Part shown: in pieces, positions 16,718-24,824 of the stretch | Position numbering within the stretch: position 1 is the stretch's first letter | How the letters are laid out: each line of letters opens with the position of its first letter | NCBI GenBank assembly: GCA_963697915.1 | Contig: OY969103.1 | Coordinates: forward strand, 2,666,001-2,730,000 | Length of the DNA: 64,000 bases | Source: VRUE01 sp963697915 | Lineage (GTDB): Bacteria; Actinomycetota; Thermoleophilia; Solirubrobacterales; 70-9 | Direction of reading: 5' to 3' | Position numbers and translations under genes: made by a program | The notes under the pieces: generated by a model | Told to the model about the DNA's origin: nothing | Databases searched by the model: none | What the model saw: only the letters and a program-made list of their open reading frames with translations

Positions 16718-18825
16718 CGGCGGCGGACGCGGAACCGGGACGTCGCCGGGGTGCGGTCGCGATTGCCGGCCGCGTCGATCGCGTAGACCTGCAATAGGTG
16801 GCGTCCGACCCGCACCCGGTAGGCGCGGGGCGAGCGGCAGGGACGGAACGGCTTGCGGTCGAGCTTGCAGCGGAAGCTGGCGCCGCGCTCGTTGGCGGCG
16901 AAGCGGAAGCTGACCAGGCGGGTCGCCCGCTGCGTCCAGACGCGGGTCGCCGGGTGCGCGGTGATCCGGGTCTGGGGCGGCTTGACGTCGGGCCGCGGTG
17001 GCCGTTTTGGTTTCCGCAACGTCGAGGTAGTCGCCGTCGGTGGGTTCGGGTCGGGCGGGGTGTCGGGCGGGCGGAAGCTGTTCGGGGCGCGTTCCTGGAC
17101 CGACTCGCAGTTGACCGGCGCCGCGTCGGGGCCGTTCTGGGGGAAGTCGATCTGGGCCGTGTCCCCGCCCTCGCCGCAATCGATCGTCGGGTCGGGATCG
17201 GGGACGGGAGTGCCCGAGTTGGCGAGGATGGAGTCATCGCCGCCGGCGGCGAAGTAGGTGTCGGCGCCGAGCCGGCCGAGCAGCTGATTGGGGCCGCCGT
17301 CGCCGAGCATGACGTCGGCAAAGCTGGTGCCCTCGATGTCCTCCAGGCCCACCAGCCTGGTCAGCAGCGCCGGGTTCGGGCACTGCGCCTGGCCCTGGGG
17401 GCCGACCAGGCCGGCGACTCCCGCCGCCATGTCGATCGTCACCGGGGTTTTGAACTGCGCCCAGTTGGCGTTGTCGCGGTCGGGCCCGCCGTCGAGGACG
17501 TCGCCGTTGCAAACCGCGTCGGAGATGAAGAGGTCCTCGCCGGTGCCAGCGTCGAGCTGGTCGGTGCCGCCGTTGTTGGGGACCGCGTCGTCGCCGGCCC
17601 AGGCGCGGACCGTGTCGTTCCCGTCGCCGTCGACCAGCGCGTCTTCGGTGAGGTCGCCGGAGAGGTCGTCGTTGCCCTCGTTGCCGAGCAGGACGACGGA
17701 GGTGGTGGTGGGGAAGCCGGTGATCGCCAGCCGGTCGTTTCCGGCGAGGCCGGCGAGGACGATCGAGTCCGGCGCCTCGCTGACCGCGCAGGTAACGCTG
17801 CCCCCGGCCGGCGGGTTGCAGTCGCCGGCAGCCGCCAGGCCGGCGTCGAAGCCCACGTCGGAGCCGGGCCCGAGGGTGAAGATGACGGCGCCCCCCGCGT
17901 AGCTCGCGGTGACTTCGTCGTCGCCACTACTGCCGGCCAGGTAGATGCCGGCCTTCGCCTGGCCGCCCGGCACCATGCGCCCGACGGCAAGCGTCCCGGC
18001 GGCCCTGGGCGTGACCACGGGGCCGCTCGACTCGCAGCCGACCGTGGTCGTGGCGACGCAGCTGTCACCCTCGGCGCCGCCGTAGGCGGTGTCGTTGCCG
18101 CCACCGCCGATGATCACGTCGGCCCCGCCGCCGCCGTAGAAGGTCTGGTTCGCGCCGGTGCCGACCAGGTAGTCGGCGAAGGCGGTCCCGATCACGATCT
18201 CGAAGTCCGCCGAGTCGACGTGTTCGTCGTAGCCGCCGGCGTCGGGCGCGCGCCCGTTGTCGCCGCGGCCGGTCGCCAGGTTGACGTAGGCGCCGCGGCC
18301 CGCCGGCTGCTGCGGGAAGCCGGCGTAGACGGAGAAGTCCGGGAACGAGTCAGGCGGGTCCGGCCGGTTGAAGAAGCCGGGCGTCGCGCCGGTCGCGTAG
18401 CTGAGCGTGTCGGTGCCGCCGCCGGTGTTCTGGATGTCGTCGATCGTCGCGTCACCGCGGACGACGTCGTTGCCCGCTTCGCCGTCGAGGGCGGAGTCGG
18501 CGCCGAAGCCACCCGAGAGCAGGTCGTCGCCGGGGCCGCCGCGCAACTGGTCGTCGCCGATGCCGCCGTAGAGCCGGTCGTTGCCGTCTCCGCCGTAGAG
18601 CCGGTCGTTGCCGCGACCGCCGAAGATGACGTCGTCGCCGCCTTCGCCGAAGACTTCGGTGACCGAGCGGGGCGGGGGGCCGATCGTGTCGGCGCAGGGC
18701 GTGCCGATGATCTTGTTGCCGACGATTTCGGGGCCCTGCTCGCAGCTCGGCGCCGCGGCGGCGGTGCCGGGCAGTGTCAAGAGCAGCAGCAGTGCCGCGA
18801 TCGTCCCTGTCCAGGCAAATCGCAT
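16714..18825 (-). CDS. secreted RTX-like calcium-binding repeat protein
   Basis: 703 residues starting at ATG 18825 with a signal peptide (TGTIAALLLLLTLPGTAAAA). Clusters of RTX-like nonapeptides follow (GGDDVIFGGRGNDRLYGG; YGGIGDDQLRGGPGDDLL), with further copies through the body (GNEGNDDLSGD, GDGGPNQLLGRLGAD). Such repeats bind calcium as beta rolls outside the cell. The last 90 residues (PQTRITAHPATR onwards, SFRCKLDRKPFRPC) resemble the Ig-like chitobiase C-terminal type module and end in basic VRRR. No protease or lipase domain was seen, so this may be a surface or matrix protein. An upstream in-frame extension to 19017 lacks a signal peptide and was rejected. Confidence 0.85.
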   Translation of the reverse strand: MRFAWTGTIAALLLLLTLPGTAAAAPSCEQGPEIVGNKIIGTPCADTIGPPPRSVTEVFGEGGDDVIFGGRGNDRLYGGDGNDRLYGGIGDDQLRGGPGDDLLSGGFGADSALDGEAGNDVVRGDATIDDIQNTGGGTDTLSYATGATPGFFNRPDPPDSFPDFSVYAGFPQQPAGRGAYVNLATGRGDNGRAPDAGGYDEHVDSADFEIVIGTAFADYLVGTGANQTFYGGGGADVIIGGGGNDTAYGGAEGDSCVATTTVGCESSGPVVTPRAAGTLAVGRMVPGGQAKAGIYLAGSSGDDEVTASYAGGAVIFTLGPGSDVGFDAGLAAAGDCNPPAGGSVTCAVSEAPDSIVLAGLAGNDRLAITGFPTTTSVVLLGNEGNDDLSGDLTEDALVDGDGNDTVRAWAGDDAVPNNGGTDQLDAGTGEDLFISDAVCNGDVLDGGPDRDNANWAQFKTPVTIDMAAGVAGLVGPQGQAQCPNPALLTRLVGLEDIEGTSFADVMLGDGGPNQLLGRLGADTYFAAGGDDSILANSGTPVPDPDPTIDCGEGGDTAQIDFPQNGPDAAPVNCESVQERAPNSFRPPDTPPDPNPPTATTSTLRKPKRPPRPDVKPPQTRITAHPATRVWTQRATRLVSFRFAANERGASFRCKLDRKPFRPCRSPRAYRVRVGRHLLQVYAIDAAGNRDRTPATSRFRVRRR

Positions 18826-18859
18826 CGGGGTGCGACTACCCGCTCGCGGCATCCCGCAC

Positions 18860-19597
18860 TCAGCCACGCAGGGCGGCCTCGCTCGCGCACTCCGCGGCTG
18901 CGAGCTCGAGCCGGTCGTCGAGCGGCTCGAGCTCGGGCCGCTCGCCGTAGCGCCGCTCGAGCGCGAGCGCGATGAGATGGTCGGCAAGCCAGGTGTTCTT
19001 GGGCAGCAGCGGTCCATGCAGGTAGGTGCCGATCAGGTTGTCGCGGCGCACGCCCTCGAAGCCGTCCTTGCCGTTGTTGCCATGACCCTTCAACACGCGG
19101 CCGAGCGGCGTTGCACCGCTGCCCAGGTAGGTCCTGCCGCCATGGTTCTCGAAGCCGGCGATCGCCCGCGGGCCGTTGCCGAGGTCGGCCTCGATCGCGA
19201 CGTTGCCGATCAGTCGCTCGCCCGGCTCGCGGACCGTCTCCAGATCGGCGAGACCGAGGCCGGGGAGCCGCTCCTCGTCGAGCTGGTAGCTGTGCCCGAG
19301 CAGCTGGTAGCCACCGCAGACGGCGAGCATGACGGCACCGTCGCCGACCGCGGTGGCCAGCGCCTCGCGCTTGCTGGCAACCATGTCGGCGGCGACCGCG
19401 CGCTGGTCGCGGTCCTGGCCGCCGCCGAGGTAGAGCAGGTCGTGCGCGGCCGGGTCGACCCCCTCATCGGGACCGGCGGCGGCGTAGGCAAACCCGATCC
19501 CGCGCCACTCGCAGCGCCGCTGCAGGAAGAGGATGTTGCCGCGGTCGGCGTAGATGTTCATCTGCTCGGGGTAGAGGGCAAGCAGCCGCAGCTCCAT
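18860..19597 (-). CDS. gatD: lipid II isoglutaminyl synthase, glutaminase subunit
   Basis: Class I glutamine amidotransferase of the CobQ/GatD type (245 residues). It frees ammonia from glutamine for MurT, which amidates the D-Glu of lipid II. The nucleophile is in AVCGGYQLLGHSY (Cys near 94) and the partner His in IGTYLHGPLLPKN; ENHGGRTYLG is a GatD-type motif. ATG overlaps the methyltransferase stop by 1 bp. It is the last gene of the envelope operon, separated from murT by one gene, unlike the usual adjacent pair. Confidence 0.92.
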   Translation of the reverse strand: MELRLLALYPEQMNIYADRGNILFLQRRCEWRGIGFAYAAAGPDEGVDPAAHDLLYLGGGQDRDQRAVAADMVASKREALATAVGDGAVMLAVCGGYQLLGHSYQLDEERLPGLGLADLETVREPGERLIGNVAIEADLGNGPRAIAGFENHGGRTYLGSGATPLGRVLKGHGNNGKDGFEGVRRDNLIGTYLHGPLLPKNTWLADHLIALALERRYGERPELEPLDDRLELAAAECASEAALRG

Positions 19598-20382
19598 CAG
19601 GCGCCCCTCTCCAGCAGCACGGCGGTTGAGCCGACGTGGGCGTCGGTGGTGGGGATCGTGCGCCTGCCGGCAGGCCGCAGCCCGGCCGCCTCGGCCTCGC
19701 CCTCCAGGGTCGGCGCGTCGAGTGCCCGCAGCAGGACCTCATCGGGCTCCTCGCTCAGCTCGCCAGCGGGGGAGACGGTCTGGCGAAGGCGGCGAACGCG
19801 GATCCCGGCCGGCTCGATCCTCGCCTCGAGCGGCAGGCTGGAGAAGACCCAGCCGTCGAGCTCGCGGGTGTCGGGGAGGGGAGGGGTGTCGTCAACGGCC
19901 GGTGGCATCGACTCCACGATTGCAAAGGCGGCGACTCCACCCGGAGCGAGGTGGGCGGCGACGCGATGCAGGCAGGCGATCCGCTCCGCCGCGCCCGCGA
20001 ACAGCTGCAGGAGCTGCATCGGGGCGAGCACGAGGCCGAACTCGCGCCCCAGCTCGAAGTCCCGCGCGTCGCTGACGACGGCCTCGACCGCCAGGTCCGC
20101 TGCGCCCTTGCCCAGGGCGGCGACCAGCGCCGGGTCGCGGTCCAGCCCGAGCACCGCGTGCCCGCGCCGCGCCAAGTGCAGCGCGACGCGCCCGGTCCCG
20201 CAGCCGAGGTCGAGGACCGCGTCGGTGCCCTCCGCCAGGTCCTCCCAGAGGGTGAGGTCGGCGGCGTAGCCCCCGCACTCGACCTCGTGCCAGACGACCG
20301 CCGCGTCCGGCGCGGACAAACCAACGCGTTTTCCCTCTATTTCAGGGAAAACGCGTTGGGATTTACCGCGCTGGCCGCTCAC
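19597..20382 (-). CDS. class I SAM-dependent methyltransferase
   Basis: A Rossmann methyltransferase (261 residues as given): motif I is DLGCGTGRVALHLARRG and motif II acidic LGLDRDP, with APMQLLQLF and HLAPGGVAAF further on. It sits between murT and gatD, overlapping murT by 4 bp (ATGA) and gatD by 1 bp. Residues about 7-21 (SQRVFPEIEGKRVG) are encoded by a perfect palindromic repeat also found outside any gene at 31.4 kb. The true start may therefore be TTG 20319, just before the conserved VVWHEVECGGYAADLTLW. Substrate unknown; context hints at a cell-wall precursor or lipid. Confidence 0.8.
   Translation of the reverse strand: MSGQRGKSQRVFPEIEGKRVGLSAPDAAVVWHEVECGGYAADLTLWEDLAEGTDAVLDLGCGTGRVALHLARRGHAVLGLDRDPALVAALGKGAADLAVEAVVSDARDFELGREFGLVLAPMQLLQLFAGAAERIACLHRVAAHLAPGGVAAFAIVESMPPAVDDTPPLPDTRELDGWVFSSLPLEARIEPAGIRVRRLRQTVSPAGELSEEPDEVLLRALDAPTLEGEAEAAGLRPAGRRTIPTTDAHVGSTAVLLERGA
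20321..20359. repeat. palindromic repeat copy 1
   Basis: Perfect 16-bp arms CCAACGCGTTTTCCCT (20321-20336) and its complement (20344-20359) flank the 7-base loop CTATTTC. A 25-base stretch is shared, in inverted orientation, with copy 2 at 31428-31468. Here it lies at the murT/methyltransferase junction and is read as protein. Confidence 0.85.
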
Positions 20383-21776
20383 CGCCAGAACTCCTGCGTC
20401 AGGCCCCGGTCGGAGAGCAGCTTGTGCAGCTCGAGCAGCGCCGTGTAGGTGGGCAGGGCGAAGAGCTGATCGCGGGACCCGGCGACCGCGCGGTCGAGCG
20501 AGGCCTCGATTCCCGGCTCGACCGCGATCGAGTCCTCGGGCCAGCCGGCGTACTTCAGCCGCAGCGCCATCTCCGGCGCCCGCGTGCCGGCGCAGGTGAC
20601 CCGACGCACGGAGCCGGCGAGCAGCTCGAAGTCGGCGTCCCAGACCCAGGAGACGTCGCGCCCGTCGGCGATCCGGTCGTTAAGGGCGATCCAGAGGTCG
20701 AGGCCCTCGCCGGCGCCCTCGGCCTCCAGGCGCAGGGTGCGGAGGACCTCGTTGGTGCCCGCCGGGTTCTTGACCAGCAGGATCGCGACCCGCTTCTCGC
20801 CGATCGCCACCGTCTCGACCCGGCCGAAGGCGCCGCGCATCTCGGCCAGGGCCGGCGCCACCCGCTCGGGCGCGACACCCAGCTCCAGCGCCGCGGCGAC
20901 CGCGGCCAGGGCGTTGTAGACGTTGTAGAGGCCGGGCAGCGGCAGCTCCAGCCGCAGCTCGCCGCCGGGGGTCCGGACGGTGACCGTGGAACCGCTCATC
21001 CCGCGCAGCTCGATCCGCGTCGCCGCCACCTCGGGCGCCGGCCGGCCGGCGCCGCAGGCGGGACAGGAGTAGTGGCCGAGGTGGCCGACGAAGGCGCGCT
21101 CGTAGGCGTAAGGAGCGCCGCAGCGGCGGCAGTGCTTGGCGTCGAAGGCGTGCTGGAGCTCGGGCAGCGCCTGGCTCGCGTCCTCGATGCCGAAGTAGAC
21201 GACCCCCTCGCGGCGCTCGCCCTCCACGTCGCGACCGAGGTCGGCGATCAGCGGGTCGTCGGCGTTGAGCACGAAGCGGGCCCGGCCGGCGTGCGCGGCG
21301 ACCGTCTTCGCCCACTCGCTGGCCAGCGCCTCGGTCTCGCCGTAGCGGTCGAGCTGGTCGCGGAAGAGGTTGCCGAGCACGACCAGGCGCGGGTCGAGCT
21401 GCGCGGCGACCCGCGGCAGCCAGGCCTCGTCGACCTCGAAGAGGCCCTCGTGGCCGCCCTGCTCGAGCAGCGCCGTGGCGATTCCCCAGGTCATGTTCGA
21501 GCCGGCCCTGTTGTGGACCGGGACCCGCCCCTCAGCGCCGAGCAGTGCCGCCAGCATCGCCGCCGTCGTGGTCTTTCCGTTGGTGGCGCTGATCAGGGTC
21601 GAGCCGTCCGCCAGGCCGGCGCCGAGGCGCGCGATCGCGCCAGGGTCGAGGCGCAGCAGCAGGCGCCCCGGCAGGGTCGTGCCGCCGCCGCGGCCGCTGG
21701 CGCGGCTGGCGGCGCCGACCGCCCGCGCGACGAGGCGCTTGGCCCCGAACAGCGCCCCGTCGGGCCCTTCGCTCAC
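20379..21776 (-). CDS. murT: lipid II isoglutaminyl synthase, Mur ligase-like subunit
   Basis: MurT of 465 residues. ATP-binding P-loop SATNGKTTTAAML, then NRAGSNMTWGIATALL and the Mur ligase motif VLGNLFRDQLDRYGE. A Cys4 zinc ribbon is inserted (CRRCGAPY ... CPACGAGRP, near 220-250), typical of MurT. The C-terminal DUF1727 part contains VKNPAGTNEVLRTL. With GatD it amidates D-Glu in lipid II. The start overlaps the lipid kinase gene by 4 bp, and the stop overlaps the methyltransferase start. Confidence 0.94.
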   Translation of the reverse strand: MSEGPDGALFGAKRLVARAVGAASRASGRGGGTTLPGRLLLRLDPGAIARLGAGLADGSTLISATNGKTTTAAMLAALLGAEGRVPVHNRAGSNMTWGIATALLEQGGHEGLFEVDEAWLPRVAAQLDPRLVVLGNLFRDQLDRYGETEALASEWAKTVAAHAGRARFVLNADDPLIADLGRDVEGERREGVVYFGIEDASQALPELQHAFDAKHCRRCGAPYAYERAFVGHLGHYSCPACGAGRPAPEVAATRIELRGMSGSTVTVRTPGGELRLELPLPGLYNVYNALAAVAAALELGVAPERVAPALAEMRGAFGRVETVAIGEKRVAILLVKNPAGTNEVLRTLRLEAEGAGEGLDLWIALNDRIADGRDVSWVWDADFELLAGSVRRVTCAGTRAPEMALRLKYAGWPEDSIAVEPGIEASLDRAVAGSRDQLFALPTYTALLELHKLLSDRGLTQEFWR

Positions 21777-22669
21777 TCCCCGGCTCGCGGCGGCACGACG
21801 ACGCTGAGCGCCTTGGGCAGCACCCGCAGGGTCGCCGGCAGATCGGTCAGGTGCTCGCCGTCGGCGTAGATCGGGAAGGGCCGGCTGGCGCTCAGCTCGA
21901 GCCGGGCGGCGCGGAAGACGCGAACCTCGTCCTCCTCGACGTGGGTCCCCTTGAACACCTTCGGCAGGTTACTCAGGAAGCGCAGCTTGCCCACCTCGCC
22001 GACCGTGACCACGTCGAACTCGCCGTCGCAGAGATCGGCGTCCGGGGCGACCAGCATCCCGCCGCCGAAGGCCTTGTTGTTGGCGACCGAGACCGAGTAG
22101 CCGGTGAAGCGGGTGCGCTCATCGCCGACCGCGATGGTGAAGCGCGCCGGCTTCCAGCCGATCAGGGTACGGACGCCCGCGTAGGCGTAGACGAGGCTGC
22201 CGCGCAGCCAGCGGGTCTCGTTGGCGACCCGGTTGGCGTCGGAGTCGAAGCCGGCGCTGACGATGCCGAGGAAGCGGCTGCCGTTGACCTCGCCGACGTC
22301 GATCCGGCGCGTCTCCCCGGCGGCGAGGATGGCGACCGCCGCCTCGGGCTCGGTCGGGATCTCGAGGATCCGGGCGAGGTCGTTGCCGCGGCCGCCGGGG
22401 ACGATCCCGAGCGGCGTCTCGCCGCCGGCCAGGGCGCCGCCGACCGCGCCCAGCAGCCCGTCGCCGCTGACCACGACGGGCAGCTCGCCCGCCTCGGCGG
22501 CGCGCAGGGCCAGCTCGGCGCCGTCATCGAGGTCGCGGGTGCGCTCGACCCGGAAGGAGATGCGGCGCGCGTCGAGCTCGGCCTCGATCCGGGGCAGCAG
22601 CTTCAGCGCCCGCCCGTGTGCGGAGGCGGGGTTGACCAGCAGCGCCAGCGGCATGCCCTCTAGGTCCAC
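21773..22669 (-). CDS. diacylglycerol kinase-family lipid kinase
   Basis: 298 residues of the DgkB/YegS/BmrU family, which phosphorylate lipid alcohols. Motifs: LLVNPASAHGRA, VVSGDGLLGAVGGAL and VPGGRGNDLARIL (nucleotide binding), and YADGEHL at the C-terminus. As first gene of the murT-gatD operon it could recycle diacylglycerol or phosphorylate another lipid for envelope synthesis. GTG 22669 is supported by TAGTCT 7 bases upstream; ATG 22654 is an alternative. The exact lipid substrate is not decidable. Confidence 0.88.
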   Translation of the reverse strand: MDLEGMPLALLVNPASAHGRALKLLPRIEAELDARRISFRVERTRDLDDGAELALRAAEAGELPVVVSGDGLLGAVGGALAGGETPLGIVPGGRGNDLARILEIPTEPEAAVAILAAGETRRIDVGEVNGSRFLGIVSAGFDSDANRVANETRWLRGSLVYAYAGVRTLIGWKPARFTIAVGDERTRFTGYSVSVANNKAFGGGMLVAPDADLCDGEFDVVTVGEVGKLRFLSNLPKVFKGTHVEEDEVRVFRAARLELSASRPFPIYADGEHLTDLPATLRVLPKALSVVVPPRAGE

Positions 22670-22682
22670 GCGCGGCAGACTA
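22670..22682 (-). promoter_or_regulatory. leaderless -10 element of the envelope operon
   Basis: Minus-strand TAGTCT (22682-22677) lies 7 bases before GTG 22669. It heads the lipid kinase-murT-methyltransferase-gatD operon. Confidence 0.55.
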
Positions 22683-22716
22683 TTCAGGGGAGCCGATCCT
22701 CTAGGCTACGCCGGCG

Positions 22717-23406
22717 ATGGGAGGCTCAGGCGACCGCACCAAACTGATCGTGCTCGGCGCCTTCGCGCTGGTCGCGGTGGTGATCGTCGGCGTGGTCCTG
22801 ATCGCCAGCGGCGGCGACGACGATGACGGCGGCGCGGAGACCGCCTCGAGCGCCGCAGGCTGCGAGCAGGTCGAGGCACCGGAACCGAAGCAGGTCAGCT
22901 TCGAGGCGCCGCCGCAGGACGTCACCAAAGGCGAGGAGCTGACTGCCGTCGTCGACACCAGCTGCGGCGAGTTCGAGATCGAGCTCGACTCGCAGCGAGC
23001 CCCGAAAACCGTCAACTCCTTCGTCTTCCTCTCCGAAGAGGGCTTCTACGACGGCCTCACCTTCCACCGGATCGTGCCCGGCTTCGTGATCCAGGGTGGC
23101 GACCCGCTCGGCACCGGCACCGGTGGCCCCGGCTACAGCACCGACGAGGAGCCGCCCGCCAACCTCGCCTACACCAAGGGCGTGGTGGCGATGGCGAAGA
23201 GCGGGGCGGAGCCGCCCGGCCGCTCGGGCAGCCAGTTCTTCGTCGTGCTCGGCCCGGACGCCGGCCTGCCGCCCGAATACGCGCTGGTCGGCAAGGTCGA
23301 CGAGGGCATGGACGTGGTCGAACGGATCGGCGGGGTCGACACCGGCGCTGACGAAACTCCCGAGCAGCCCGTCGTCATCGACTCGATCACGATCGACCGC
23401 GACTAG
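22717..23406 (+). CDS. membrane-anchored cyclophilin-type peptidyl-prolyl isomerase
   Basis: 229 residues. One N-terminal membrane anchor (LIVLGAFALVAVVIVGVVLI, residues 10-29) is followed by an acidic linker and an extracytoplasmic cyclophilin domain (about 65-229). Active-site and core motifs: FHRIVPGFVIQGGDP, GVVAMAKSG and SGSQFFVVLGP. It likely helps fold exported proteins. TAGGCT (22702-22707) precedes ATG 22717 by 9 bases. It is divergent from the envelope operon. Confidence 0.92.
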   Translation: MGGSGDRTKLIVLGAFALVAVVIVGVVLIASGGDDDDGGAETASSAAGCEQVEAPEPKQVSFEAPPQDVTKGEELTAVVDTSCGEFEIELDSQRAPKTVNSFVFLSEEGFYDGLTFHRIVPGFVIQGGDPLGTGTGGPGYSTDEEPPANLAYTKGVVAMAKSGAEPPGRSGSQFFVVLGPDAGLPPEYALVGKVDEGMDVVERIGGVDTGADETPEQPVVIDSITIDRD

Positions 23407-23421
23407 CCGCGCTCGGGCCGC

Positions 23422-24285
23422 TCAGGCGAAGAACTCGCGCGCCCGCGCGGCGACCAGCTCCGGCCGCTCGTCGGCGATGAAGTGGCCGCAGTCCTCGACC
23501 AGCTCGACGGTCATGTCGTCGGTGTGGGCCTCGTAGCCGGCCAAGAGCTGGGGCCGCAGCGCCGGATCGCCGGTGCCGAACAGCATCTTCGTCGGCACGG
23601 TGAGGCGAGTGTTGGCGTAGCGACCGCGGTTGATCGGCCCGAGCTCCTTGAGCAGGAAGGTGCGGTAGGTGTGCATCGCGGCCCGCGCCCGGTCCGGCTC
23701 GGCGAGGTTGTCGCCGAACGAGCGCAGCGTCGCCTCGTCCCAGACACTGCGGTCGGTCGAGGCCCGCTCGATCAACCGGGGGACGAACTTGCCGCCGCGG
23801 TGCAGCCGGTAGCCGAGCGGTGAGGCGACCAGCGGCTGGTAGAGGAAGCGCCAGGCCTGGGGCAGCGCGCGGCGCCGCTCCAGCCAGGGGTGGAGGATGT
23901 TGAGCGCCAGGTAGCGGTCGATCCGCTGCGGCGCCTTCATCCCGAGCAGGAAGCCGATCCAGCCGCCCCAGTCGTGGCCGACCAGCTTCACCCGCTCGAT
24001 CCCGAGCTCGTCGAGGATCGCGAGCACGTCGTCGGCCATGTTCTCCTTCTCGTAGCCGTCGGCCGGCGCGTCGGACCAGCCATAGCCGCGCAGGTCCGGG
24101 GCCAGGACCCGGTGTTTGTCGCCCAGGGCGGGCAGCAGGTGGCGCCACACGTACCAGTGCTGCGGCCAGCCGTGCAGGCAGACGACGACGTCGTCGCCGG
24201 CGCCGGCTTCGGCGACGTGGAAGTCGAGTCCGCGGGCGCGGACGGTGCGGTGGCTGACGCCGTCTACCTTCGGTGGCTCGCTCAT
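23422..24285 (-). CDS. alpha/beta hydrolase, epoxide hydrolase-like
   Basis: 287 residues. The oxyanion motif is CLHGWPQHWYVWR and the nucleophile is Asp in GHDWGGWIGF, the hallmark of epoxide hydrolases and haloalkane dehalogenases rather than esterases. The catalytic His is in DCGHFIADERPE. HGWPQ favours epoxide hydrolase. It is convergent with the cyclophilin gene and divergent from peroxiredoxin. Substrate unknown. Confidence 0.87.
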   Translation of the reverse strand: MSEPPKVDGVSHRTVRARGLDFHVAEAGAGDDVVVCLHGWPQHWYVWRHLLPALGDKHRVLAPDLRGYGWSDAPADGYEKENMADDVLAILDELGIERVKLVGHDWGGWIGFLLGMKAPQRIDRYLALNILHPWLERRRALPQAWRFLYQPLVASPLGYRLHRGGKFVPRLIERASTDRSVWDEATLRSFGDNLAEPDRARAAMHTYRTFLLKELGPINRGRYANTRLTVPTKMLFGTGDPALRPQLLAGYEAHTDDMTVELVEDCGHFIADERPELVAARAREFFA

Positions 24286-24298
24286 GACGCGCAGCCTA
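24286..24298 (-). promoter_or_regulatory. leaderless -10 element of the epoxide hydrolase gene
   Basis: Minus-strand TAGGCT (24298-24293) lies 7 bases before ATG 24285. Confidence 0.55.
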
Positions 24299-24310
24299 TC
24301 TCGACTGCTC

Positions 24311-24323
24311 TACTCTCTCCGCC
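24311..24323 (+). promoter_or_regulatory. leaderless -10 element of the peroxiredoxin gene
   Basis: TACTCT at 24311-24316 lies 7 bases before ATG 24324; no ribosome site is visible. Confidence 0.6.
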
Positions 24324-24824
24324 ATGGCCAAGCTGGACGTGGGCGAGCCCGCCCCCGACTTCGAGCTGCCGGGCACCGGCGGCAAGACCTACAAGCTCTC
24401 CGACCTGCGCGGCAAGAACGTCGTCCTCGCCTTCTATCCGGGCGACAACACCCGGGTCTGCACGGCGCAGTTCTGCTCCTACCGCGACAACAGCGAGCGG
24501 CTCGACCAGCTCGACGCCGAGGTGCTCGGCATCTCGGCCCAGTCGGTCGACTCGCACGAGCGCTGGGCGCAGGAGCAGAGCCTCAACCTGCCGCTGCTCG
24601 CCGACGAGGACCTCGCGGTCAGCAAGGCCTACGGCGTGACCGGCTGGGCCGGGCCGCTCGGCAAGCTGGCCGGCCTCGAGACCGGGGCGGGCGGGCGCTA
24701 CTCACAGCGGGCGATCTTCGTCATCGACGGCGAGGGAATCGTCCGCTACCGCCACGTCTCGAGGACCGGGGCCAAGTTCCAGACGGTCGACGACCTCGAG
24801 CGGGCCGTCGCCGCCCTGTCCTGA
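24324..24824 (+). CDS. thioredoxin-dependent peroxiredoxin (Bcp/PrxQ type)
   Basis: 166-residue AhpC/TSA-fold peroxidase reducing hydrogen peroxide and organic peroxides. FYPGDNTRVCTAQFCSYRD holds the peroxidatic Cys and a second Cys five residues on, the PrxQ arrangement. QRAIFVIDGEGIVRYRH is the usual C-terminal strand. A downstream alpha/beta hydrolase overlaps by 1 bp (TGATG). Confidence 0.93.
   Translation: MAKLDVGEPAPDFELPGTGGKTYKLSDLRGKNVVLAFYPGDNTRVCTAQFCSYRDNSERLDQLDAEVLGISAQSVDSHERWAQEQSLNLPLLADEDLAVSKAYGVTGWAGPLGKLAGLETGAGGRYSQRAIFVIDGEGIVRYRHVSRTGAKFQTVDDLERAVAALS

Noticed and set aside
18825..19017. N-terminal extension of the RTX-like protein to 19017
   Set aside because: It would bury a clear signal peptide at ATG 18825 and run through gatD in the wrong frame.
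20379..21776. MurT as a MurE or FolC ligase
   Set aside because: The Cys4 zinc ribbon and C-terminal DUF1727-type motif, with gatD in the same operon, identify MurT.
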